Shown here: one piece after another, positions 44,330 through 51,833 of the stretch
Numbering within the stretch: position 1 is the stretch's first letter
Layout of the letters: each line of letters begins with the position of its first letter
Assembly: GCA_035626595.1 (NCBI GenBank)
Contig: DASPNJ010000062.1
Coordinates: 1-64,000 of the forward strand
DNA: 64,000 nucleotides
Direction of reading: 5' to 3'
Source: JAQGMV01 sp035626595
GTDB taxonomy: Bacteria; Pseudomonadota; Gammaproteobacteria; Burkholderiales; SG8-41
Made by a program: the position numbers and the translations under genes
The notes under the pieces: generated by a model
What the model was told of the DNA's origin: nothing
What the model saw: only the letters and a program-made list of their open reading frames with translations
The model's database searches: none

Positions 44330-44779
44330 ATGCAGGTGATATTGCTGGAGAAAGTCGCGAACCTCGGCGGCCTGGGCGACGTCGTCAAGGTGCGCGAAGG
44401 CTACGCTCGCAATTTTCTGATTCCGCAGGGCAAGGCGAAGCGCGCCACGCGCGAGAATCTCGCCGAGTTCGAGCAGCGCCGCACCGAGCTCGAGCGCGCA
44501 CAGGCCGATCAGCTTTCTGCGGCGCAGGAGAAGGCTTCGCGTCTCGAAGGCCTCACGTTGCAGATCAGCCAGAAAGCCGGCGTGGACGGCAAGCTCTTTG
44601 GTTCCGTCACGAACGCCGACGTGGCCGAAACGCTGAAAACGCAGGGTTTCGACGTGCCCAAAGCCGCGATTCGCATGCCGCAGGGCCCGCTCAAGAATGT
44701 CGGCGACCACCAGATCAAGGTGGCGCTGCACACCGACGTCGTCGTGACCGTCAGCGTATCGGTGCTCGCCGAGCAGTAA
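44330..44779 (+). CDS. rplI: 50S ribosomal protein L9
   Basis: 149 residues, starting MQVILLEKVANLGGLGDVVK with the signature EGYARNFLIPQGKAKRAT. A long connecting helix and C-terminal domain (LFGSVTNADVAETL) follow. TAGGAGATC is its ribosome site. Last gene of the ribosomal operon; a terminator follows at 44884. Confidence 0.97.
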   Translation: MQVILLEKVANLGGLGDVVKVREGYARNFLIPQGKAKRATRENLAEFEQRRTELERAQADQLSAAQEKASRLEGLTLQISQKAGVDGKLFGSVTNADVAETLKTQGFDVPKAAIRMPQGPLKNVGDHQIKVALHTDVVVTVSVSVLAEQ

Positions 44780-44883
44780 GAAAATCTGCGCCGCGCACGC
44801 GGGCTTACGCTCGTGCGCGGAAAGTAGCTGGCGCGGCAGCCACCGCGCTCGCAGCTTAAGTCAACGTCGAATTCGACGAACCG

Positions 44884-44911
44884 AAAAGGCCGTGCGAGCG
44901 GCCTTTTTTTT
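44884..44911 (+). terminator. Intrinsic terminator of the rpsF-rplI operon
   Basis: A 9-bp perfect stem AAAAGGCCG / CGGCCTTTT (44884-44892 with 44899-44907), 6-nt loop, and an uninterrupted T-run to 44911. It stands 26 bp before dnaB, so dnaB should have its own weak promoter or rely on readthrough. Confidence 0.88.
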
Positions 44912-44937
44912 CGTGTGCTTTTTGGTTAAATAGGTCG

Positions 44938-46332
44938 ATGGCGCAGGTCTTGAGCTCGATCGTTCGCGACGCACAGGTGGAGGCCGCGCGCGTGCCGCCG
45001 CAGTCGGTCGAGGCCGAGCAATCAGTGCTCGGCGGGCTGCTTCTCGAGAACGCCGCATGGGATCGCATCGCCGACGTCGTCGGCGAGTCCGATTTCTACC
45101 GCGCCGATCACCGCACGATTTTTCGGCACATCGCGCAGCTCATCGAGAGCAACAAGCCGGCCGACGTGCTGACGGTGTCGGAGAGTCTGGAGCTCTCCGG
45201 CAAGCTCGCGGAAGTCGGCGGACAGCCTTACGTCGGCTCGCTCGCGCTCAACACGCCCAGCGCCGCCAACATCCGGCGCTACGCCGAGATCGTGCGCGAG
45301 CGCTCGATCATGCGCAATCTGGCGGCCGTCGGCACCGAAATCGCCGATTCAGCCTATACGCCGATGGGTCGCGACGCGAGCGTGCTGATCGACGAAGCGG
45401 AAGCGAAGATCTTCCAGATCGCCGAAGCGCGCTCCAAAGCCAAGCAGGGTTTCCTGCCGATCGAGCCGCTGCTCACCGAGACGGTAGAGCGTATCGACAT
45501 GCTCTACAGCCGCGAGAACAAGAACGAGGTGATCGGCGTCCCGACCGGATTCGTGGACCTCGACCGCATGACCTCGGGTCTGCAGCCGGGCGAGCTCATC
45601 ATCGTCGCGGGCCGCCCCTCGATGGGCAAGACGACGCTGGTCATGAATATGGCCGAGCACGTCGCGATCGTGGAGAAGAAAGCCGTTGGCGTCTTCAGCA
45701 TGGAGATGTCGGGCCCCCAGCTCGCGATGCGCATGATCGGCTCGGTGGGAAAGCTCGACCAGCACGAGTTGCGTACCGGCACGTTCAAGGAAGACGACTG
45801 GGGCCGGGTCACGGATGCGCTCGGCAAGCTCTCCGAAGCACCCATCTATATCGACGACACCGCAGGGCTCAACGTGCTCGAGCTGCGCTCGCGCGCGCGG
45901 CGGCTGCATCGGCAGTGTGGGGGCTTGAGCCTGGTGGTCATCGATTATCTGCAGCTCATGTCCGGCACCGGCGGCGGACGCGAGGAAAATCGCGCCACCG
46001 AGATCGCGGAGATCTCGCGCTCGCTCAAGAGCCTGGCAAAAGAGCTCAAGGTTCCGGTGGTCGCGCTCTCGCAATTGAACCGCAGCGTCGATTCACGCCA
46101 GGACAAGCGTCCGATGATGTCCGATCTTCGTGAATCGGGCGCGATAGAGCAGGACGCGGACGTGATCATGTTCATCTACCGCGACGAGGTCTACAACCCC
46201 GACTCGCCGCGCAAGGGCATCGCGGAGATCATCATCGCGAAGCAGCGCAATGGCCCCGTCGGCAAACGCGATCTCACATTCATCGGCAAGTACACGCGTT
46301 TCGAGAATTACGCGGGCAGCACGGGCTTCTGA
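44938..46332 (+). CDS. dnaB: Replicative DNA helicase DnaB
   Basis: 464 residues. The N-terminal primase-interacting domain has VPPQSVEAEQSVLGGLLLEN. The RecA-like domain has the Walker A GRPSMGKTTLVMN (near 222), FSMEMSGPQLAMRM, and VVALSQLNRSVDSRQDKRPM, ending with AKQRNGPVG. It unwinds DNA at the fork. No intein or other insertion is seen. Confidence 0.97.
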   Translation: MAQVLSSIVRDAQVEAARVPPQSVEAEQSVLGGLLLENAAWDRIADVVGESDFYRADHRTIFRHIAQLIESNKPADVLTVSESLELSGKLAEVGGQPYVGSLALNTPSAANIRRYAEIVRERSIMRNLAAVGTEIADSAYTPMGRDASVLIDEAEAKIFQIAEARSKAKQGFLPIEPLLTETVERIDMLYSRENKNEVIGVPTGFVDLDRMTSGLQPGELIIVAGRPSMGKTTLVMNMAEHVAIVEKKAVGVFSMEMSGPQLAMRMIGSVGKLDQHELRTGTFKEDDWGRVTDALGKLSEAPIYIDDTAGLNVLELRSRARRLHRQCGGLSLVVIDYLQLMSGTGGGREENRATEIAEISRSLKSLAKELKVPVVALSQLNRSVDSRQDKRPMMSDLRESGAIEQDADVIMFIYRDEVYNPDSPRKGIAEIIIAKQRNGPVGKRDLTFIGKYTRFENYAGSTGF

Positions 46333-46472
46333 CGCCAGCACAGTTAGTGCTTCGTCGCCGGCGGCTATCGGGGTTTTCCCGACATAGATTCCGTATAGCG
46401 GTGCGGTAAGTTGCCGCTAGGAGACTGTGCGCGCGAGTCGTTCGGCTTTGCGCGCGCGATGCGAATGAGGAG

Positions 46473-48017
46473 ATGCGCAAGGAAGCCCGCGCGGCGAATC
46501 TGATTAACGACGCCTCCCCGGAGGCCGAGCGCTATCGCGCGACCTTTCGCGATGCGGGGCTCGGTATCGCCCATTCCGAACTGGACGGCACGCTCACCGA
46601 CGTCAATCCGGCATTCTGCGCGATGCTGGGGCAGACGCGCGACGATCTCGTCGCAAGGCGACTGTCGGAACTCCATGCAGCGCACGAGGGTCACGGGCTT
46701 ACCGGCTCGCGCGCCGAGCGACGCGGGACGCGGCGGGCGCATTCCGGATTCGCGCAGTCGGTATCCATCGAGCGTTATCGCAACCGTAAGGGCAGTACGG
46801 TCTGGGTCCAGCGCACGTCCTCGGTCGCGGCCGATTTCACCGGCAAGCGCTTCCTGCTCCACTTTTCGAAGACATCACCGCGCGCCGGCAGAACGAGCAG
46901 GAGCAGCGCATCTCCGACCTGCGCTATCGGCGCGCGCTCGAATCGGCCCTGGACTGCATCGTTTCGACGGATCACGTCGGGCGCATCATCGAATTCAATC
47001 CGCATCGTCCGCGTCGGTGAGTCTCGCCAGCACGATCATGAATTCGTCCCCGGGCAGCCGCCCCACGCTGTCTTCTCCGCGCACGCATTCCAGCAGCCGC
47101 ACCGCGACGTGCGCAATGCCGATGTCGCCATGTACAGCGCGAAGACGCGCGGGCGCGACAACTTTCAGTTCTACACCGCGGAAATGAACGAGCGGGCGCT
47201 CGCGAGGCTCGAGCTCGAATCGCAGCTGCGCAACGCGCTCGATCAGCAGGAAATCCGGCTGCATTACCGACCGAAGGTCGCGATCGACTCGCGCCGGATC
47301 TGCGGGTTTGAAGCCCTGCTGCGGTGGCAACCGCGCGGGAGCCCCCTCGTCGCGCCAGGCGAATTCATCCCGCTGCTCGAAGAGACCGGGCTCATCACGC
47401 CCATCGGCGAATGGGTGGTACACGCCGCGTGCGAGCAGCTGGCCGGATGGCGGGCCGCGGGGATGCGGCCGGTGCCGCTCGCGATCAATTTCTCCGCGCG
47501 GCAACTGCGGCAGCGCGGCTTCTGCGACGTGCTCGCGCGCGCGTTGCGCGAGCGCAAGTTGCCGCCCGACTCGATCGAGGTCGAAATCCACCGAGAGCTC
47601 ACTCATGGACAACGCCGACGAGGCGCAGAAGCTCTTGAACGACCTCAAAGGCGTCGGCGTGACACTCGCGATCGACGATTTCGGCACTGGCTATTCGAGC
47701 CTCGCCTACCTCAGGCACTTCCCTTCGACACGCTGAAAATCGACCGCTCGTTCGTGCGCGATATCAGCACGGAGGCGGGCGACCGGATGATTGCGCGTAC
47801 CATCATCGCGCTCGCCGAGAGTCTCGATCTCACCTCGGTTGCGGAAGGCGTCGAAACCGAGGCGCAGCTCGCGTTCCTCGCGGGGAGCCGGTGCCAGCAG
47901 GCGCAGGGCTACCTCTTCTCGCGGCCGCTGCCCTCGGATTCGGCGACCGCGCTCCTCGCGCGCGACAAGCCGCTCCTGCCGCCGGCGCGGGTGACGGCGC
48001 GACGGTCCCGGCGCTGA
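46473..48017 (+). pseudogene. Scrambled PAS-PAS-GGDEF-EAL cyclic-di-GMP gene with inverted GGDEF core
   Basis: An intact PAS domain (ATFRDAGLGIAHSELDGTLT) is followed by a frameshift near 46863-46866; the shifted frame reads FEDITARRQNEQ and a second PAS (ALDCIVSTDHVGRIIEFNP). From about 47000 to 47111 the minus strand encodes a GGDEF core, HVAVRLLECVRGEDSVGRL then PGDEFMIVLARL. The plus strand resumes with the GGDEF end (RNADVAMYSAKTRGRDNFQ) and an EAL domain (GFEALLRW). The EAL part carries an extra C near 47588 and a missing C near 47722; between them the other frame reads LAIDDFGTGYSSLAYLRHF. Both flanks of the GGDEF core are missing. The ancestral protein would have made or broken cyclic-di-GMP; this copy cannot. 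Confidence 0.88.
47000..47111 (-). other. Inverted GGDEF-domain fragment inside the pseudogene
   Basis: The minus strand from 47111 down to about 47000 reads as the middle of a diguanylate cyclase domain, with the GGDEF site as PGDEF at 47040-47054 and LARLTDADDAD after it. The flanking plus-strand sequence reads as PAS on the left and GGDEF-end/EAL on the right, so this roughly 110-bp piece has been flipped in place. Confidence 0.85.
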
Positions 48018-48130
48018 CGCTTCGTCGGCGCCCGATTCCGCGGCCGCGGGGCGGCGCGCGGCCGTGGAAAAATTGACAGTCCGAGCCGGCGTGCCGATAC
48101 TGGCGGCATGACCCGGGAGCGCGCGCACGC

Positions 48131-48814
48131 ATGACGAATCTGGCCGTCAATCCGACGATCCTCAAGACGGTTCCACTTTTTTCGCTCCTCTCCGACCATC
48201 AGCTTGCCGCGCTCTTCCCGGCGATCCAGCACCGTACCTACCCGAGGCACTCGTTCATGCTGCGTGCCGGCGAGAAGGCCGATGCGCTGTATGTGATCCT
48301 CGCCGGCCGGGCGAAGGTCGTCATCGACGACGGCGATGGCCGCGAGGTCACGCTGACGGTCATCGGCCCCACCGAATTCTTCGGCGAAATGAGCTTGATA
48401 GACGAAAAGCCGCGGTCGGCGAGCGTCGAAGCGATCGAGCCGTGCGAGGTGCTGTACATCTCGAAAGCGGCCTTCATGAGCTGCCTGAAGGACAATTTCG
48501 ATGTCGCCATGCTCATCCTGCGCGCCGTCGTCGCGCGGCTGCGCGAGGCCGACAAGAAAATCGCGAGTCTGGCGCTGATGGATGTGCACGGCCGCGTGGC
48601 GCGCCTCATCATGGAGCTCGCGCGCGAAACGGACGATGACTGGGTCGTAGACACCGGCTCCGAAGAAATGGCGCGCATGGTCGGCGCCTCACGCGAGATG
48701 GTGAGCCGGGTGCTCAAGGAGATGCGCGACAGCGGGCTGATCCGTCGCGAGAAGCGCAAGATCATCGTGCTCGACCGCGAGTCGATGAGCAACCGCGGGG
48801 CAAAGGAAGAGTGA
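48131..48814 (+). CDS. Crp/Fnr-family transcriptional regulator
   Basis: 227 residues. The cyclic-nucleotide-binding fold spans 10-130 (VPLFSLLSDHQLAALFPAIQ, GRAKVVIDDGDGREV, FFGEMSLIDEKPRSASVEAI). The C-terminal winged HTH has MARMVGASREMVSRVLKEMR; Arg-Glu and the later Arg match the E. coli CRP DNA-contact residues (SRETVGR). No cluster-ligating N-terminal cysteines as in FNR are seen, so the ligand may be a nucleotide. A GTGA-N6-TCAC site lies 55 bp downstream of its stop. Confidence 0.9.
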   Translation: MTNLAVNPTILKTVPLFSLLSDHQLAALFPAIQHRTYPRHSFMLRAGEKADALYVILAGRAKVVIDDGDGREVTLTVIGPTEFFGEMSLIDEKPRSASVEAIEPCEVLYISKAAFMSCLKDNFDVAMLILRAVVARLREADKKIASLALMDVHGRVARLIMELARETDDDWVVDTGSEEMARMVGASREMVSRVLKEMRDSGLIRREKRKIIVLDRESMSNRGAKEE

Positions 48815-48817
48815 TCC

Positions 48818-48840
48818 TGCCGCGCCCCTCCGGCGCGGCA
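48818..48840 (+). terminator. Hairpin after the Crp/Fnr gene
   Basis: A 9-bp perfect stem TGCCGCGCC / GGCGCGGCA with a 5-nt loop begins 4 bp after the stop. No U-tract follows, so it may act as an RNA-stabilising or Rho-assisted end. Confidence 0.45.
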
Positions 48841-48867
48841 TCTGCCTTCAGCCCCACCTTCAGAGTT

Positions 48868-48883
48868 CGTGACCTGTGTCACG
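48868..48883. promoter_or_regulatory. CRP-type palindromic operator
   Basis: CGTGACCTGTGTCACG is a near-perfect inverted repeat with the CRP core spacing GTGA-N6-TCAC. It lies between the Crp/Fnr regulator gene and the prepilin-like genes, 112 bp upstream of the latter start. Confidence 0.6.
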
Positions 48884-48910
48884 CCCGCCGCGCGCGGTTC
48901 TGAGGCGGCC

Positions 48911-48924
48911 CGGCACATGTGCCG
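48911..48924. promoter_or_regulatory. Second palindrome upstream of the prepilin-like genes
   Basis: CGGCACATGTGCCG is a perfect 14-bp palindrome, 28 bp after the CRP-type site and 71 bp before the prepilin-like start. It could be an operator for another dimeric regulator; no regulator can be named. Confidence 0.4.
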
Positions 48925-48994
48925 TAGTTCATATGGTATCCGGATGCGGCGTGATATCTCTGGCGCGCTACGTACTTAGAGCACCCGAGCGCAT

Positions 48995-50623
48995 ATGCAT
49001 CACAGAACTCGTACATCGCCATGCCGCGCGCGGCGCAACGCTGCGGCAGCAGGCGCACGCGAGCGCGGCTACGGCGGGCTCGTCGCGCTCATGCTGATCG
49101 CCACGGTTGCTACGACGACGGCATTGTTCGCGTATTCGCGGACCGATACGGTCCACGTCGAAAACGAGCGCGTCACGCGCGAGGCGCTTGCCGCCGCGAA
49201 GTTGGCCCTCATCGGCTACGCAGTGCAGGGTCGCGGCCCGACCGAACGGCCGGGCGAGCTGCCGTGTCCGGACGCGGACGGCGACGGTATGGCCGAATCG
49301 AGCTGCACGACCAACGCCTCGTTGCTCGGCCGCCTGCCATGGAAAACGCTCGGGGTCCCGCAGCTCGTCGACGGCGCGGGCGAACCGTTGTGGTACGCCT
49401 TGTCATCGCATTTCCGGCCGGTGTCCGGTCCTCCGTCACCGACTCAGCGCATCAACAGCGACACCCGCGGAACGATCACGGTGCGCGCGGCGGATGGATC
49501 CACCGCGCTTACGGACAACGCGGTGGCCGTGCTGTTCGCACCCGGTGCCGCGCTGGGCAGTCAGAACCGCAGCGGCGGCACGACGCTGCTCCATTTCGTG
49601 TCGTGCACGCTGAGTGGCATCACGAATCTGCTTTCACGACAGCAGTGCGTGACGAATTATCTGGATGCGGCGCTGAATACGAATAACTCGGCGTCGGCCA
49701 CGGGTCCGTTCATCGCCGCCGCGACGTCCGACACGTTCAACGACAAGCTTCTCTATCTCGAGACCGCGGAGCTCATTCCGCTCGTCGAGCAGCGGGTCGG
49801 CACCGAGATCAAGAATCTCTTGACTGAGTACCGTCTCAAGTCCAACTGTCAATGCTATCCGTGGGCCGACACGTGGCCGTACTCCGGCGGCATCGCCGAC
49901 GTGAGCCAGAATCGCGGCCGCTTTCCGACCGAGCCGGTGCCGGAGAACTGGGGCTCAGGCTCCATTCCATCCCTCCCGGCATGGCTGGGAGACAACAACT
50001 GGCACAACCTCGTGTGGTACAGCGTGTCGCGCCGGGCGAGTGCGGATCCCGGCGGCTGCCGTACGTGCAGCGCGAACGCCACACTGACCGTCGGCGATCT
50101 CAAGGTCGCAGCGGTATTCTTCATGCCCGGAACGCCCCCCGACGGACAGGCGCGCGTGCCGCCGATCTCATACAGCTCCGGGCTTACCTCCGCGCAACGG
50201 GCGCGTGCCGATAACCTGAACCTGTACCTCGACGACGCACAGAACACCGATAGTGACAACGCGAACTGTCCCGATACCGGAGAGATCGGTGGCGATGCCG
50301 GCTGGGGCTTACGCACCGGCGCGGCGACCTGTGACCAGTACGCCGCGCCCACGTCGGCGCGCCGCGATCGCGATCGTATTCACGTCCTGGGGCCGGCGTA
50401 CCCCGGCACGTGCGAGAAGAACGGCAAGCTCCTCGCGTCGGCCGCACCATGCGGCACGGCGTGGACCGTTACGAACCCGACTTGTATCGCGGCGATGCCG
50501 ACTCTCGACGCCTGCGGCTGCGCGGCGGCTGCGCGGATCCTGGCACGGCCGCCGTGCAACAATGTGCTCAATCCGGGTCAATGCCAGACGGCGATCGCAC
50601 AATTGAACGCATGCACACCGTAA
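48995..50623 (+). CDS. Prepilin-like secreted protein (PilX-like N-terminus), unknown function
   Basis: 542 residues. After a basic leader (ARERG) comes a hydrophobic helix YGGLVALMLIATVATTTALF, resembling minor pilins cleaved after Gly, but without the usual Glu at +5. The large globular part is Cys- and Asn-rich (LSRQQCVTNYLDAALNTNN, PGGCRTCSANATLTVGDLKV), consistent with disulfides outside the cytoplasm. The segment RPGELPCPDADGDGMA resembles GRLPCPALPDTDGF in the next gene, so the two are probably related. The start ATG 48995 lacks a clear ribosome site. Confidence 0.65.
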   Translation: MHHRTRTSPCRARRNAAAAGARERGYGGLVALMLIATVATTTALFAYSRTDTVHVENERVTREALAAAKLALIGYAVQGRGPTERPGELPCPDADGDGMAESSCTTNASLLGRLPWKTLGVPQLVDGAGEPLWYALSSHFRPVSGPPSPTQRINSDTRGTITVRAADGSTALTDNAVAVLFAPGAALGSQNRSGGTTLLHFVSCTLSGITNLLSRQQCVTNYLDAALNTNNSASATGPFIAAATSDTFNDKLLYLETAELIPLVEQRVGTEIKNLLTEYRLKSNCQCYPWADTWPYSGGIADVSQNRGRFPTEPVPENWGSGSIPSLPAWLGDNNWHNLVWYSVSRRASADPGGCRTCSANATLTVGDLKVAAVFFMPGTPPDGQARVPPISYSSGLTSAQRARADNLNLYLDDAQNTDSDNANCPDTGEIGGDAGWGLRTGAATCDQYAAPTSARRDRDRIHVLGPAYPGTCEKNGKLLASAAPCGTAWTVTNPTCIAAMPTLDACGCAAAARILARPPCNNVLNPGQCQTAIAQLNACTP

Positions 50624-51447
50624 GAGCGGCGCCGCCGCTCTATGGGCGCAGCCGCGAGCGGATTGCCGGTTTTACGATCCTCGAGCTCGCTATCACGCTG
50701 GCCATCATGGCGGTTCTCGCGGTGGGTGTCCTTGTGCCGTTCATCGCGCAGGTCACGCAGAGGCGCATCGCCGAGACCGAGCGAATCCTGGAGCAGGCCA
50801 AGGAAACGCTGATGGGCTTCGCCGCGGCGACGGGTCGGCTGCCGTGCCCGGCGCTCCCCGATACCGATGGCTTCGAGAAATTTGCCGCGGGCGGCACGGT
50901 CGCGAACGGGAGCTGCGCCACCTTTTACGGGTTCTTGCCGGCGGCGACACTGGGCTTTACGCCCGTGGACAACCAGGGCTACGCGATCGATGCGTGGACC
51001 ACGACGCAGAACCGTATCCGCTATGCCGTATCGAATCAAACCGTGAATGGTGTGACGAATCCCTTCACGAAGACCAATGGCATGCGCGATGCGACCGCGA
51101 CGCAGCTCGCCGGCGCGACCTTTTTGGTCGTCTGCAGCGCCGGGACGGGCGCTGTGCCGGCGACGCCGGCATGTGCCTCCGCGGCGAGCACGCTCACCAT
51201 CAACGCGCCGGCGGTCATCTGGTCCAATGGTGCGAATGCCGCGACCGGCGGGCGCAGCGCCGACGAGGCGGAGAACCCGCACCCGAACCCGGACACCGGC
51301 GCCTTCGCGCAGTACGGCACCGCCGATCGCGTTTTCGTAAGCCGCACGATCAGGAGCGTGTCGGGCGCGGAATTCGATGACATCGTCACATGGCTCTCGG
51401 TGGGCAACCTGGTAAGCCGCATGGTTCTTGCGGGACAGCTCCCGTAG
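50611..51447 (+). CDS. Type IV prepilin-like protein
   Basis: 278 residues. A classical prepilin signal IAG/FTILELAITLAIMAVLA lies near residue 20, with Glu at +5 after the predicted cleavage, so prepilin peptidase processing is likely. The ectodomain has GRLPCPALPDTDGFEKF and several Cys residues. ATG 50611 overlaps the upstream gene by 13 nt; both probably form a minor-pilin pair. No secretin or pilus ATPase is in the window. Confidence 0.8.
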   Translation: MHTVRAAPPLYGRSRERIAGFTILELAITLAIMAVLAVGVLVPFIAQVTQRRIAETERILEQAKETLMGFAAATGRLPCPALPDTDGFEKFAAGGTVANGSCATFYGFLPAATLGFTPVDNQGYAIDAWTTTQNRIRYAVSNQTVNGVTNPFTKTNGMRDATATQLAGATFLVVCSAGTGAVPATPACASAASTLTINAPAVIWSNGANAATGGRSADEAENPHPNPDTGAFAQYGTADRVFVSRTIRSVSGAEFDDIVTWLSVGNLVSRMVLAGQLP

Positions 51448-51460
51448 CCGGACGGCCGAA

Positions 51461-51483
51461 AAATCTAACGTTCCGGTAGATTT
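51461..51483. repeat. Inverted repeat overlapping the -35 box of the secretion operon
   Basis: AAATCTA (51461-51467) and TAGATTT (51477-51483) form a perfect 7-bp inverted repeat with a 9-nt centre. Its right arm runs into the TTGCCA -35 box at 51482. It may be an operator, or a weak terminator for the preceding prepilin gene. Confidence 0.5.
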
Positions 51484-51510
51484 GCCAGCCCGCATGGCCA
51501 CTCCTATATT
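51482..51510 (+). promoter_or_regulatory. Promoter of the type I secretion operon
   Basis: TTGCCA (51482-51487), 17-bp spacer, TATATT (51505-51510), about 95 bp before the GTG at 51606. Box sequences and spacing fit a sigma-70-type promoter. Confidence 0.7.
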
Positions 51511-51605
51511 GGCCTGACGCCCGGAGCCGCTGTTCACGACAACACGGGCCGAAACTCAGCGTCTTCCGTGATCTTGCGCTCGCGCGAGCGCCTGCAGGAG
51601 GGCCT

Positions 51606-51767
51606 GTGGATCGTACGCCGCAGTTCGGGACCGGCACCTTCGTCTGGGCTCTTGCGACGCTCTGTCAGCTCTACCGCCGGCCGTTCTCGCCGGGTCTGGC
51701 GCTGCAACACATAGCGCCGCCGTATACCCTCGATTCGCTGCAGGCCGCCGCCGCAGCCCTCGAATAG
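51606..51767 (+). pseudogene. N-terminal (C39-like) piece of the secretion ABC transporter, ended by in-frame TAG
   Basis: From GTG 51606, preceded by AGGAGG at 51596-51601, 53 codons read through to TAG at 51765-51767. The frame is the same as that of the ABC transporter, and the translation PPYTLDSLQAAAAALE, then after the stop RVEVQHVAASRLSCLPPPF, matches the N-terminal peptidase-like domain of HlyB-type exporters across the stop. Including it, the gene would be about 721 codons, the normal length for this family. Confidence 0.75.
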
Positions 51768-51833
51768 CGCGTCGAGGTCCAGCACGTTGCGGCATCCCGG
51801 CTCTCCTGCTTACCGCCGCCGTTCGTTGCAGTT

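Noticed and set aside
46991..47045. Two EcoRI-type sites GAATTC at 46991 and 47040 near the inverted segment, suggesting a cloning artefact.
   Set aside because: The minus-strand GGDEF reading continues through the site at 47040 to about 47111, so the inverted piece is not the fragment between the two sites.
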